Shown: piece after piece, positions 33,290 to 42,166 of the stretch | Numbering within the stretch: position 1 is the first letter of the stretch | How the letters are laid out: the number at the start of each line of letters is the position of its first letter | Assembly (NCBI RefSeq): GCF_013314975.1 | Contig: NZ_JABTYH010000002.1 | Location: 124,001 to 188,000, forward strand | Length of the DNA: 64,000 nucleotides | Direction of reading: 5' to 3' | Source of the DNA: Pseudarthrobacter oxydans | GTDB taxonomy: Bacteria; Actinomycetota; Actinomycetes; Actinomycetales; Micrococcaceae | Position numbers and translations under genes: made by a program | Notes under the pieces: generated by a model | Databases searched by the model: none | What the model saw: only the letters and a program-made list of their open reading frames with translations | Told to the model about the DNA's origin: nothing

Positions 33290-33901
33290 CTAGCGGGTCA
33301 GCTTGGCGGTGTCCGGCTCAATGTCACCGATGTGGCCCGGTGCGTTGGCAGCCAGGACCCGTGCCACGAAGGCCCCGTACTCGTCCATGTAATGCCGCAG
33401 GAACTTGGCGGTACCCTCATTCTTGACCTCGCCGTCGTCGCCGAACACTGCGGCGTCGTAATGGATGTAGGCCTCCGGGGCATTCAACTGCGGCGCATCC
33501 AGGAAGCTCAGGACGCTCCTCATGGACGACTGCATGACCGCGGTCCCGATGCTGCCCACGGATGCGCCAATGATTCCGGTGGGCTTGCGGGCGAAGGAAT
33601 TGCTTCCCCACGGCCGGGAGCCCCAATCGATGGCGTTCTTGAGGGCCCCGGGAATGGAGCGGTTGTACTCCGGGGACACGAACAGGATGCCGTCCGACGC
33701 CTCGATGGCTTCCTTGAGGGCACGGGCTGCGGGCGGGAAGTCAGAGTCGTAGTCGTAGCTGTACAGCGGAAGGTCCTTGATGGGGATCTCGGTGAACTCG
33801 AGGTCTTCCGGAGCGAGTTGGATCAATGCTTTGGAGAGGACCCTGTTAATGGAGCCGGTTGCCAGGCTGCCTACGAAGTATCCGATCTTAAACGGTGCCA
33901 T
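33290..33901 (-). CDS. NADPH-dependent FMN reductase family protein
   Basis: The 203-residue flavodoxin-like protein should reduce FMN-bound acceptors such as quinones, chromate or azo compounds using NAD(P)H. Typical features are the phosphate-binding loop GSLATGSINR near the N-terminus, the flavin-contacting SPEYNRSIPGALKNAIDW segments and GIIGASVGSIGTA. The ATG at 33901 follows GGAAGGA. It is monocistronic, and the next gene to the right is divergent. Its physiological acceptor cannot be read from sequence. Confidence 0.9.
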   Translation of the reverse strand: MAPFKIGYFVGSLATGSINRVLSKALIQLAPEDLEFTEIPIKDLPLYSYDYDSDFPPAARALKEAIEASDGILFVSPEYNRSIPGALKNAIDWGSRPWGSNSFARKPTGIIGASVGSIGTAVMQSSMRSVLSFLDAPQLNAPEAYIHYDAAVFGDDGEVKNEGTAKFLRHYMDEYGAFVARVLAANAPGHIGDIEPDTAKLTR

Positions 33902-34212
33902 GAGTGTTCCTTCCAATGGACGGTCAACACTGGCCGTCCATGTTCATCTGGAGCTGGTGCCGCCCGTCCTGTTGAGGCTGCGGCCGGTGGTCACTTCACC
34001 CACCAGTCCAGCACAGAAGCCCCTGCAGGGCCAGAGGGTTCCGGGGGTGGGCAGGGCTGCTGCGGACCTTCCGAATCCCGGCCACCCCTTGCGGCCAGGC
34101 GCTGACTGGCCTATTTTGAAACGAATCAGAAACCGCTTTCCAGACGGCTGGCCAGTGCCTGCTGCCTGAGTGGCTGCGCCCGGCGGACGTGGAGACAACA
34201 GAATTGGATCAC
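33902..34212. other. Intergenic region, 311 bases
   Basis: This is the divergent region between the FMN reductase and the exo-rhamnogalacturonan lyase. I see no supported gene in it. The right end carries a LacI-type operator-like site, described separately, and TTTTGAAACGAATC at 34114-34127 could be a second half-site. Confidence 0.5.
34129..34140. promoter_or_regulatory. LacI-family operator-like site before the PL26-like gene
   Basis: GAAACCGCTTTC fits the LacI/GalR consensus of GAAA and TTTC arms around a central CG, flanked by A and CA. It lies about 75 bases before the lyase start. A similar site precedes the PL11 lyase gene. No LacI-family gene is in the window. Confidence 0.6.
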
Positions 34213-36891
34213 ATGACGGACAACATCCCCATCAGGTGGATCGACGGCACAGCACCCGCGGAAATCAGCGGCGGGACAACCTGGGGCATGCCCTTCGCGC
34301 GCGGCTCCGTACCGGCGGCGGAGGCCCTCTCCGTGACGGATACGGCCGGCAGCACGGTCGCCTCCCAGGCCTGGCCCCTGGCCACCTGGCCGGACGGCTC
34401 CCTCAAATGGGCGGGCATTGCGCTTCCCGCCACCAGTTCGCCGTCGGAGGCTTACCACGTGGCGTCCGACGGCGGCGCGTCACCCCGCGGGGCCAGCCAG
34501 ACGCCGCCGGGCGCTTCCAGCGTCACCGTCACCGAAACCGACCGCGCCCTCACCGTGGACACCGGAACCCTGCAGATGGTGATCGAACGCGGCGGCTCCA
34601 CCCTCTTCAGGAGCCTCACCCGCGGCGGCGTCGAGCTGGCCCGGGACGCGCGCCTGGTGAGCCTCCTGCAGGACGGACTTGCTGATGACCAGGGCGGCGG
34701 CGGCGCGGGAACCTTCACCCGGGACGCCTTCACCGGCGAGGTCACCGCCGTCGTGCTTGAACACAACGGACCCGTCCGATCGGTGGTTCGGCTGGAAGGT
34801 CAGCACAGGCCGGACGGACGGGACAGCGGAACCAGCAGGGACAGCGGCAAGGAAAGCTGGCTGCCTTTCGTCGTGAGGTTCTACTTCCACGCCAACGCCC
34901 GCAGCGTCCGCATGGTGCACTCCTTCATCTGGGACGGCGACGCGGACCGGGACTTCCTCGCCGGGCTCGGCGTGCGCTTCACGGTCCCGCTGCAGGCAGA
35001 ACTGCACAACAGGCATATCCGGATGGCAGGGGCCGACGGCGGCTTCCTCACCGAGGCGGTCCGCGGCCTCACCGGCCTGCGCCGGGACCCCGGGGAGGAC
35101 GTCCGCCGGGCACAGGTGGAAGGCCGCGCCACGCCACCCCTGGCCGGCTGGAACCCGGAAGTGTCGGAACGGCTGCACCTCGTTCCGGCATGGAGCGACT
35201 ACACGCTCAGCCAGCTCAGTGCCGACGGCTTCGAACTGCGCAAGCGCACCGCACCCGGCCGGGCCTGGGTGGGGATCTCCGGCGGAACCAGGTCTGCCGG
35301 CTTCTGCTCCCTGACCGATACGCGCGGAGGTTTCGGCGTGGGCGTGAAGGACTTCTGGCAGTCCCACCCCGGCCAGCTGGACATCCGCGGCGCCGCAACG
35401 GACAACGCCACCCTGACGGCGTGGCTGTATTCCCCCGAAGCCCAGCCCATGGACCTGCGGTTCTACCACGACGGCCTGGGCCAGGACACGTTCGAGGAAC
35501 AGCTCGAAGGGCTCGAAATCACCTATGAGGACTACGAGCCGGGCTTCGGAAACGCGCACGGGATTGCCCGCACCCATGAGCTGACGCTGTTTGCCTACGA
35601 CGGAACGCCGGCAACCGAGAGCCTCGCGGCCGACGCCGCTGCGGCCTCCGCCCCTGCCCTGCTGCAGGCCACCCCGGAGTACCTGCACTCCGTGGGCGTG
35701 TTCGGCGACTGGGACCCGGTGGACCGCGGCACCCCCGCCCGGGCAGAGCTCGAGGACCACCTGGACTTCCTCTTCGATTTCTATGCCGGCCAGGTGGAGC
35801 AGCGGCGCTGGTACGGGTTCTGGAACTACGGCGACGTGATGCACACCTACGACCACGACCGGCACGTGTGGCGGTATGACGTGGGCGGATATGCGTGGGA
35901 CAACTCCGAGCTCTCCCCCGACCTCTGGCTCTGGTACTCCTACCTGCGCTCCGGCCGGGCGGACATCTTCCGGTTCGCGGAGGCCATGACCCGGCACACC
36001 GGCGAGGTGGATGTCTACCACGTGGGCCCGTGGCGCGGCCTCGGCTCGCGGCACAACGTCCAGCACTGGGGCTGCAGCGCCAAGCAGCTCCGCATCAGCA
36101 CGCCCGCCTACCGCCGCTTCTACTACTACCTGACGGCAGATGAACGGACCGGGGACCTGCTGACCGAGCTGGTGGACAGCGACCAGAACTTCCTGGGCCT
36201 GGACCCCGTACGCAAGGTCCGCCCCGACGCCGCCACCTACCGTCCAAACCGGGGAGCCCTGGGCGTGGGCCTGGGAACGGACTGGGGCTCGCTCGCCGCC
36301 ACCTGGCTCACCGACTGGGAACGCACCGGAAATCCGCGCTCACGCGACCGGCTCCTGGGCACCATGGCGGACATTGGCGCCTTGAAATACGGCTTCCTCA
36401 CCGGTGAGGCGCTCTACGACCTGGACAAGGGACGCTTCGACACCGGCCGGGAACTGATCCAGGTTTCGCACCTGAGCGCCGTGTTCGGACTGGTGGAGAT
36501 CTGCAGCGAACTGGTGGACCTGGTCCCGGACCCGGACTTCGAGCGGGCCTGGCTGCAGTACTGCCGGCTCTTCCTGGCCACCAAAGAGGAGCAGGTGGCG
36601 GCCGTGGGACAGCCGCTGGAGGGCATCTACCTCACCCAGGCGCACAGCCGGCTCACTGCCTACGCCGCCGCCCGGCTGGGTGACCCGGACCTGGCCGCAC
36701 GTGCCTGGACGAGCTTCGCCGAGGGAGGCGAGCACCTCAACCACGCGTCGGCCTTCACGCTGCGGCAGATCGAGCCGCCACACGTGCTGCTGCCGGTGGA
36801 TGAGGCACCCACCGTATCCACCAACGACGCATCCCAGTTCGGGCTCGCCGTGATCCAGAACCTGGCGCTGATTGGCAACCACCTGCCGTAG
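34213..36891 (+). CDS. Exo-rhamnogalacturonan lyase-like protein (PL26/YetA-like)
   Basis: The roughly 892-residue protein matches the PcRGLX/YetA-like family: an N-terminal beta domain opening with PIRWIDGTAPAEISGGTTWGMP in pieces, a middle beta-sandwich, and a long alpha-barrel (about 500-890) with WYGFWNYGDVMHTYD, DNSELSPDLWLWY and HHxGxSAKQ-like HVQHWGCSAKQLR motifs. Characterised relatives remove disaccharides from the ends of rhamnogalacturonan-I. There is no signal peptide, so it probably acts in the cytoplasm on imported oligosaccharides. ATG 34213 or GTG 34189 could be the start; neither has a strong binding site. A LacI-type operator upstream suggests joint control with the PL11 lyase at 38-40 kb. 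Confidence 0.82.
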   Translation: MTDNIPIRWIDGTAPAEISGGTTWGMPFARGSVPAAEALSVTDTAGSTVASQAWPLATWPDGSLKWAGIALPATSSPSEAYHVASDGGASPRGASQTPPGASSVTVTETDRALTVDTGTLQMVIERGGSTLFRSLTRGGVELARDARLVSLLQDGLADDQGGGGAGTFTRDAFTGEVTAVVLEHNGPVRSVVRLEGQHRPDGRDSGTSRDSGKESWLPFVVRFYFHANARSVRMVHSFIWDGDADRDFLAGLGVRFTVPLQAELHNRHIRMAGADGGFLTEAVRGLTGLRRDPGEDVRRAQVEGRATPPLAGWNPEVSERLHLVPAWSDYTLSQLSADGFELRKRTAPGRAWVGISGGTRSAGFCSLTDTRGGFGVGVKDFWQSHPGQLDIRGAATDNATLTAWLYSPEAQPMDLRFYHDGLGQDTFEEQLEGLEITYEDYEPGFGNAHGIARTHELTLFAYDGTPATESLAADAAAASAPALLQATPEYLHSVGVFGDWDPVDRGTPARAELEDHLDFLFDFYAGQVEQRRWYGFWNYGDVMHTYDHDRHVWRYDVGGYAWDNSELSPDLWLWYSYLRSGRADIFRFAEAMTRHTGEVDVYHVGPWRGLGSRHNVQHWGCSAKQLRISTPAYRRFYYYLTADERTGDLLTELVDSDQNFLGLDPVRKVRPDAATYRPNRGALGVGLGTDWGSLAATWLTDWERTGNPRSRDRLLGTMADIGALKYGFLTGEALYDLDKGRFDTGRELIQVSHLSAVFGLVEICSELVDLVPDPDFERAWLQYCRLFLATKEEQVAAVGQPLEGIYLTQAHSRLTAYAAARLGDPDLAARAWTSFAEGGEHLNHASAFTLRQIEPPHVLLPVDEAPTVSTNDASQFGLAVIQNLALIGNHLP

Positions 36892-37293
36892 TCCTGCGCG
36901 CTGGCGGCGGCGCCTGCACCAGCCAGGTGCCGCCGTCGTCCGCTCCCCCTCCCGTCCCAACTAAGTAGCAGCAGATGCTGTTATGAGCCCTCAAACCGAC
37001 ATCTGCTGCTACTTAGTTGGGGTGGTGGGGCGGGTCGGGGCGGAGCACACTGGACCTCGGACGAAACAGCCGACCGCGAGAACTACAGTTCCGGTGAACG
37101 CAGGCGGGTCCGCCACGATGAGGGCAATGTCCCACCTTTCGGCGGCAGCCTGGGCCAGCACTGATTCCCCACTGCCCGGCGGGACGCGAGAACCCGCACT
37201 CTGGAATCCGGCGTGCCCAGCAGGTACATTGGTAAGCATGCTGATGATTTTTACCGAAACATCGGCTTCCGGTAACAAAGCAAAGGGGACGTT
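36892..37293. other. Intergenic region, 402 bases, with inverted repeat
   Basis: The region holds the 22-bp inverted repeat described separately and the promoter of the SRPBCC gene. The minus strand between 37009 and 37383 is open, but it has no ribosome binding site and overlaps the real gene; I do not support a gene there. Confidence 0.55.
36956..37021. repeat. Perfect 22-bp inverted repeat (REP-like)
   Basis: The left arm (36956-36977) begins CCCAACTAAGTAGCAGCAG and the right arm (37000-37021) is its exact reverse complement, with a 22-base spacer. It lies 64 bases after the lyase stop. Its AT content and sequence are unlike the neighbouring genes. I suspect a dispersed extragenic palindrome or a miniature element; only one copy is visible in this window. 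Confidence 0.8.
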
Positions 37294-38223
37294 ATGAGCA
37301 CGAAGGTGGAAAAACGCATTCTGGTGAACGTACCGGTAAGCACGGCTTACAACCAGTGGACGCAGTTTGAGGAGTTCCCGCACTTCATGGGCGGCGTCAA
37401 GAGCGTGACCCAGCTCAGCGATGACAGGCTGGAATGGGTGGCCGAGATCGGCGGCATCCGCCGGCAGTGGGAAGCGAAGATCCTTGAGCAGGTCCCGGAC
37501 CGGAAGGTCGCCTGGGCCGCCACGGAAGGCGCCACAAATGCCGGCGCTGTTGACTTCGAGGACGTGGGTGGCGGGCAGACTTCCCTTCGGCTGACGCTGG
37601 AGTATGAGCCCGAAGGAATTATTGAAAAGGTGGGCGACAAGCTCAACGTGGTTGACCGCCAGGCCGAGGCTGACCTGCAGCGGTTCAAGGAATTCATCGA
37701 GGATGAGGGTTACGCCAGCGGCGCCTGGCGCGGACGCGTGAGCACGGGCGCCCCGGCGGGCACGCCGGGCGTGGAGGATGCTGCCGGATCCCGGGGCGAC
37801 TCCGGCAAGGCAGGCGTCTCCGGCAAGGTTGCCGCGGGCCTGGGTGTTGCCGCAGTGGCCGGCGCAGCAGCTGCCATGGCAGCAGGCGGCAACAAGGAGA
37901 CAACCGCGGTTGCCGACGAAACGGTAACTCCGGCGGCTCCCGGAGAACCGGTCACCGTCACACCGATTCCGACGGACACGACCACCATCACCGGCACGTC
38001 AGCGGGTACGACGGCGGCAGCCGGCTCCACCGGTTCAGTCGCCGATCTGGGCGATGACAGGATCGGACACCAGTTCGACCAGACCAACGGCCTGGTGGAC
38101 ACGAGCGGCGAGTCGGACGAGACGGCCGAAGGCGAAAACCTGAGCGCCGCCGAGCGCGAAGGCGACGACCGCCGTCGAGATGGCGGCCTGCCGCCCGTCG
38201 GCGGGAACCTCGGAACGCACTAA
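37294..38223 (+). CDS. SRPBCC-domain protein with Ala/Thr-rich tail
   Basis: The 309-residue protein starts with a START-like SRPBCC (polyketide cyclase/dehydrase) domain of about 145 residues, recognisable from ILVNVPVSTAYNQWTQFEEFPHFM and WEAKILEQVPDRKVAW segments. These domains bind hydrophobic ligands. A low-complexity tail follows, with a short hydrophobic Ala/Gly/Val stretch (about 172-196) that could be a membrane segment, a Thr/Pro-rich part and an acidic end (ESDETAEGENLSAAERE). The ATG at 37294 follows AAAGGGGAC. Similar proteins are common in actinobacteria and are often tied to envelope or stress conditions; the function is unknown. Confidence 0.85.
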   Translation: MSTKVEKRILVNVPVSTAYNQWTQFEEFPHFMGGVKSVTQLSDDRLEWVAEIGGIRRQWEAKILEQVPDRKVAWAATEGATNAGAVDFEDVGGGQTSLRLTLEYEPEGIIEKVGDKLNVVDRQAEADLQRFKEFIEDEGYASGAWRGRVSTGAPAGTPGVEDAAGSRGDSGKAGVSGKVAAGLGVAAVAGAAAAMAAGGNKETTAVADETVTPAAPGEPVTVTPIPTDTTTITGTSAGTTAAAGSTGSVADLGDDRIGHQFDQTNGLVDTSGESDETAEGENLSAAEREGDDRRRDGGLPPVGGNLGTH

Positions 38224-38245
38224 CCGGGTTTAGCCGCAGCACAAT

Positions 38246-38287
38246 AAAAGCGCCGCCCGCCTCATTGCAGAGGCGGGCGGCGCTTTT
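38246..38287. terminator. Strong bidirectional terminator
   Basis: An 18-bp perfect stem (38246-38263 with 38270-38287, starting AAAAGCGCCGCCC) surrounds a 6-base loop, with A-run and T-run ends suitable for both convergent genes. Confidence 0.92.
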
Positions 38288-38318
38288 GTGCGGGGCAGGA
38301 CCGTCCGTGGGTGCCGTG

Positions 38319-40328
38319 CTACTTGCCGGTGCCCGCGTACACCACCGACGGCGCGGCCGGGGTTTCCATGCCCTCGCCGATGAAGAAGCTCGGGTGCGGC
38401 GGCTGGTTGTAGGCCACGTTTTCTCGGGCCACGGCGGTGCGGTAGACGGTGTCGTGCATCAGGGTGCGGAGCCGGACCTCGGTGGGCGAGGTGCTGGTGT
38501 AGATCCGCAGTTCAGTGCTGTCCGACGACGGGAAGGCAAGTTCCTCGCGCCAGTCGCCCAGCAGGTCCGCCTGCAGGGACGGGTTGCCCTTGGTGTGGTT
38601 GTTGGTGCGGGCGCCGGTGACAGTCAGGAGCCTGTCGCTGGACTCCGTTTCCCAGTTCCACTTGGAAATCGTGGGCACGCCCACGCCGGCGGCAGCGTCG
38701 AAATCGTGGTCGACGATCTCGCGGAGCAGGTCGCCGTCCCACCAGGCCAGGAAGTTGGCCGCGGGAATGCTCTCGGCAATCAGCTCGCCCTTGGCGGACA
38801 TCAGCTGGCCCCGCGGGGAGTTCCAGGAGGCGTCGCCGCCCACCGCCCAGCCCTCAGCGCCGGCGTAGCGGGGATCGATGTCGCCGGCGGCGCCGCGGCC
38901 GGTGTCCCGGATGGCGGGGATGCTCCAGAGCACCTCGCCGGTGGCGGCGTCGCGGAAGGTGGCGCCACGGTTGCCGCTCTGGCTCATGCTCTCGTGGACG
39001 GCGAAGACCTCCAGCCCGGGGCGAGAAGGATCAAAATCGCTGGTGTGCATCGCATCGCCGTGGCCCAGCCTGGTGTTGTAGAGGACCGAGCCGTCGTCGT
39101 CGATGGTCATGGAACCGAAGACGAACTCGTCCTTGCCGTCCTGGTCCACGTCAGCTACGGAGAGGTTGTGGTTGCCCTGGCCCTTGTATTCGGCACCCGC
39201 GATGTCCGAGTCGAAGGTCCAGCGCTTCACCAGCTTGCCGTCCACCAGGTCATAGGTGACCAGGACGGTGCGGGTGTAGTAGCCGCGGCTGAACATCATG
39301 GACGGCTTCTCGCCGTCGAGGTAGGCGACGCCGGCCAGGAAACGGTCCACGCGGTTGCCGTAGCCATCGCCCCAGGCTGAGACGCTGCCGCGCGGCGGGT
39401 CGTAGGCCACCGTGTCCATGATGGCGCCTGTTGCCCCGTCGAACACTGTGAGGAACTCCGGACCGGACAGGACATAACCGGCGCTGTTCCGGTAGTCCGC
39501 TGCCGGGTCGCCGATCACGGTTCCGGCCCCGTCCGTGGTGCCGTCCGCCGTCTTCATGGACACCTCGGCCTTGCCGTCACCGTCGAAGTCGTACGCCAGG
39601 AGCTGGGTGTAGTGTGCGCCGGCGCGGATGTTGTGGCCCAAATCGATGCGCCAAAGCCTGGTGCCGTCCATCTTGTAGGCGTCCACGTAGACGTTTCCGG
39701 TGAATCCGGACTTGGAGTTGTCCTGCGCGTTGGAGGGGTTCCAGAGCTGGATGATCTCGTAGCTGCCGTCCCCGTCCAGGTCCGCGACACTGGAGTCGTT
39801 GGCCGAGTAGGTGTAGGGCTTTCCATCCTTGCTGACGCCGTCGGCGGGCTTGTCCAGCTTGATGGACAGGTAGTTCTGGGCCAGCGGGGTGAATTCCGCG
39901 CTGAGCTTGTCCTGCCCGTTGCCGTTGCCCACAGTTTTTATGACATACGTGGAGGCTGCGGTTCCGGCCGGATCGACGAACGTGGTGGTGTTGCGGATGG
40001 GCTGTTCGGTGAGCTGGACGCCGTCGCGGATCACGTGGAAGCCCACACTGTCCTGGTCCAGGCCCAGCATGCGCCAGCCCAGCGTGACGCCCTGGTCCGT
40101 AAGCACGGCCACCGGCGCGCGGTCCAGGTTCTCCACCTGGCGCTTCAGCTCTGCCTTGCCGGACTGCCCGGGGGCGGTGCCGGGGTTGGCCTGCGCGAGC
40201 GGCACGCCGGTGAACGCCAGCGCAGCGGCGGTGAGGGAAGCAGCCGCAGCCAAGGGGGCGGCTTTCCAGGCGCGGCCTCGCCGCAAAACCGGACGGGGCG
40301 TGGGGGAACATTTCGAGGGATAAGCCAA
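38319..40328 (-). CDS. Secreted rhamnogalacturonan endolyase (PL11)
   Basis: The 669-residue enzyme should cleave the rhamnose-galacturonate backbone of pectin by beta-elimination. After a signal peptide (about residues 1-46, ending LAQANP) comes a short beta domain. An eight-bladed propeller follows, rich in calcium-binding DxDGDG-type loops (VADLDGDGSYEI, DFDGDGKAEVS, VADVDQDGKDE), with the PL11 segments LGHNIRAGAHYTQLL, WGDGYGNRVDRFLAG and RGYYTRTVL. TTG at 40328 is chosen since AAAGGAG lies 8 bases before it and it opens the signal peptide. Bacillus YesW is the characterised relative. LacI-type sites lie upstream. Confidence 0.93.
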   Translation of the reverse strand: MAYPSKCSPTPRPVLRRGRAWKAAPLAAAASLTAAALAFTGVPLAQANPGTAPGQSGKAELKRQVENLDRAPVAVLTDQGVTLGWRMLGLDQDSVGFHVIRDGVQLTEQPIRNTTTFVDPAGTAASTYVIKTVGNGNGQDKLSAEFTPLAQNYLSIKLDKPADGVSKDGKPYTYSANDSSVADLDGDGSYEIIQLWNPSNAQDNSKSGFTGNVYVDAYKMDGTRLWRIDLGHNIRAGAHYTQLLAYDFDGDGKAEVSMKTADGTTDGAGTVIGDPAADYRNSAGYVLSGPEFLTVFDGATGAIMDTVAYDPPRGSVSAWGDGYGNRVDRFLAGVAYLDGEKPSMMFSRGYYTRTVLVTYDLVDGKLVKRWTFDSDIAGAEYKGQGNHNLSVADVDQDGKDEFVFGSMTIDDDGSVLYNTRLGHGDAMHTSDFDPSRPGLEVFAVHESMSQSGNRGATFRDAATGEVLWSIPAIRDTGRGAAGDIDPRYAGAEGWAVGGDASWNSPRGQLMSAKGELIAESIPAANFLAWWDGDLLREIVDHDFDAAAGVGVPTISKWNWETESSDRLLTVTGARTNNHTKGNPSLQADLLGDWREELAFPSSDSTELRIYTSTSPTEVRLRTLMHDTVYRTAVARENVAYNQPPHPSFFIGEGMETPAAPSVVYAGTGK

Positions 40329-40379
40329 AAGAACATCTCCTTTGATGCGGCGGCAGCTGAGTCTGCCGCACGACAGTTT

Positions 40380-40487
40380 GGAACGTTTCACTACACCTGA
40401 CAGGCAGCCCACCACGAACGAGGGGTGAGGTTTTAGGATGCAGCGGAAAGCGTTTTCTGCCCTTAACTTCTATCAGCGCTTTACAAG
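40380..40487. promoter_or_regulatory. Cluster of LacI-family operator-like sites before the PL11 lyase
   Basis: Three LacI-like elements occur in the 320-base region between the lyase and the convergent-side beta-propeller gene: GGAACGTTTC (40380-40389), GAAAGCGTTTTC (40446-40457) and AGCGCTTTACA (about 40475-40485). The last two fit the usual consensus with a central CG or GC well. The rest of 40329-40648 holds no supported gene. Confidence 0.6.
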
Positions 40488-40648
40488 CCTGGTCAAGGGT
40501 GTGACGGGATTAAATGGGAGATATTGTTCCTTTGCGTTCAGATGGCGCGGGCATCGCCGCGCGGCCGGCCCGCCGCCGCCTGCAGGAGCGGCAGCGTCCG
40601 GGCGGGCGTCACCTCCACCAGGGACACACAACAACCGGCGCCCCGGTC

Positions 40649-41590
40649 CTAGTCCCAGGCCGGGACCAGGACTGCTTCGTACTGGGTTGGCGGTGGCTGC
40701 TGTCCGAACTTGGCGTTGACCGCGGCGAGCGTGTCCCCGAACCTGGCCACCGTCGTCGGGACATCGAAGTGTTTGCTGGTGATGACGTCCTTGACCCTGA
40801 AGGAAGAGAAGTTATCGGACAGTTTGAGGCGGCTGACCTGGTTCGCCATGTTCTGGACCGCCCATACAGTGCGGTCCTTGACCAGGATGCCATCGACGAA
40901 CTTCAGGTCCGGCCCCTTGATCCTGTTGCTCTTTCCCGTGTCCGGATCCACGGCATAGAGGGCCTGGTTTTGTGTATGGGCCACAATCAGGATGTCGTCA
41001 TCGTCGGCTGCTGCGATGCCGTTGAATCCGAACTGGCCGGGTTGCAAGGGTTTGCCCGCCTCACCGCCCACTTTCAGTGTCTCCACATCTGCTGCACCTC
41101 CCAGCTCGCCCCGCCTGCTCACGGGGACGAAATAGAGCTCGGGCGCGGCCGAATTGGTGAACCAGGCGCCGTCGCTGCTGAGGGTGACGTCGTTGATGAA
41201 GCCGGGGGCCAAGTCGTATTCCTTGACCTGCTTGCGGGTGTCAGTGTCGTAGACGTACGCCTTGCCCGTGGTGCCGCCTGCCACAAACAGCAGGTCGTTG
41301 CGGGTATCGGCCTTCATACCGACGGCCATCCGGCCTTCGGGCACGTCGATAAAACGCTTGGCCTTTCCGTCATGGATGTCGCCGCGGAAGATGTCGCCGG
41401 TCAACAGTTCGCCGGCGTAGAAGGTTGTTCCCTCACCCGCCGCAATGCCTTCGGCGGAATTCGCTCCGCGGAGGACAATGACGTCGTCAGCGGAAGGAGT
41501 CGATGCGCCTGCCGTCAATGCCGGGGGCAGCAGCAGGGCCAGAAGAGCGGTGAGTCCACCAACGGCACGGCGTCGTACTGTTTTGCGCAT
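40649..41590 (-). CDS. Secreted SMP-30/NHL-like beta-propeller protein
   Basis: The 313-residue product has a signal peptide (about residues 1-29, ending TAGAST). A six-bladed propeller-like repeat pattern follows (GIAAGEGTTFYAGEL, DLLFVAGGTTGKAYVYD, INDVTLSSDGAWFTNS, GFNGIAAADDDDILIVAHTQ), as in SMP-30/gluconolactonase and NHL proteins. Secreted members are often annotated as superoxide dismutase-like or hypothetical; no catalytic metal site can be confirmed. The ATG at 41590 follows CAGGA at 7 bases. It is monocistronic. Confidence 0.8.
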   Translation of the reverse strand: MRKTVRRRAVGGLTALLALLLPPALTAGASTPSADDVIVLRGANSAEGIAAGEGTTFYAGELLTGDIFRGDIHDGKAKRFIDVPEGRMAVGMKADTRNDLLFVAGGTTGKAYVYDTDTRKQVKEYDLAPGFINDVTLSSDGAWFTNSAAPELYFVPVSRRGELGGAADVETLKVGGEAGKPLQPGQFGFNGIAAADDDDILIVAHTQNQALYAVDPDTGKSNRIKGPDLKFVDGILVKDRTVWAVQNMANQVSRLKLSDNFSSFRVKDVITSKHFDVPTTVARFGDTLAAVNAKFGQQPPPTQYEAVLVPAWD

Positions 41591-41790
41591 AGTGGTTCCT
41601 GGATGTGGGCTGATGCGCGGGGCCCAATCTGCGGCAGCTCCGCACGAGGGTGATCCCATTTTAAGCTCCCCCATGAAGGCACCGCCAGAGCATGGTGCCC
41701 CCTTCACAGTGGAGGGGGCAGCGGCTGGGACCGGCGTACAGTCCAGGATTCTGCTTACAATCGAAACCTCAATCAACTACTGAGGGATCC

Positions 41791-42129
41791 ATGAAGAAAT
41801 TCGCCACAGCCCTGATCGCCGCCGGCCTCGTTGTCTCTGCAACGGCCTGCACCGCCTCGAACCAGCTCACCACCGCGGAAACCTGCGAGCGGATCCAGTC
41901 CGTTGTGTCGAACCCGGCCAACAACGCCGGCAAGACCGGCATGAACCGCCTGGCCAACCAGATCCGGCCCATCCACGCCGTTGCCTCGGACGACCTCAAG
42001 GGTGCGCTTGAGTCGATCATCGAATACACGGATGAGCAGGCGAAAGAGACTCCGGACGAGGACAAGCTCGCCGAACTGACGGCAGACTACGAGGAAGCCG
42101 GCAGCACGTACAGCCAGTTCTGCAGCTGA
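41791..42129 (+). CDS. Small putative lipoprotein
   Basis: The 112-residue product has a lipoprotein signal with lipobox SATAC (Cys20). A helical, acidic mature part with no known domain follows; two cysteines (in AETCERI and the C-terminal QFCS) could pair. The ATG at 41791 follows GAGGG. It is alone between two leftward genes. Family unknown; such small lipoproteins are common in Micrococcaceae. Confidence 0.8.
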   Translation: MKKFATALIAAGLVVSATACTASNQLTTAETCERIQSVVSNPANNAGKTGMNRLANQIRPIHAVASDDLKGALESIIEYTDEQAKETPDEDKLAELTADYEEAGSTYSQFCS

Positions 42130-42166
42130 TTCCTGCCACAGATGGGCACTCTGCCATCGGACCCGG

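Noticed and set aside
37009..37383. A 124-codon minus-strand frame overlapping the SRPBCC gene
   Set aside because: No ribosome binding site, an overlap with a well-supported gene, and no recognisable domain.
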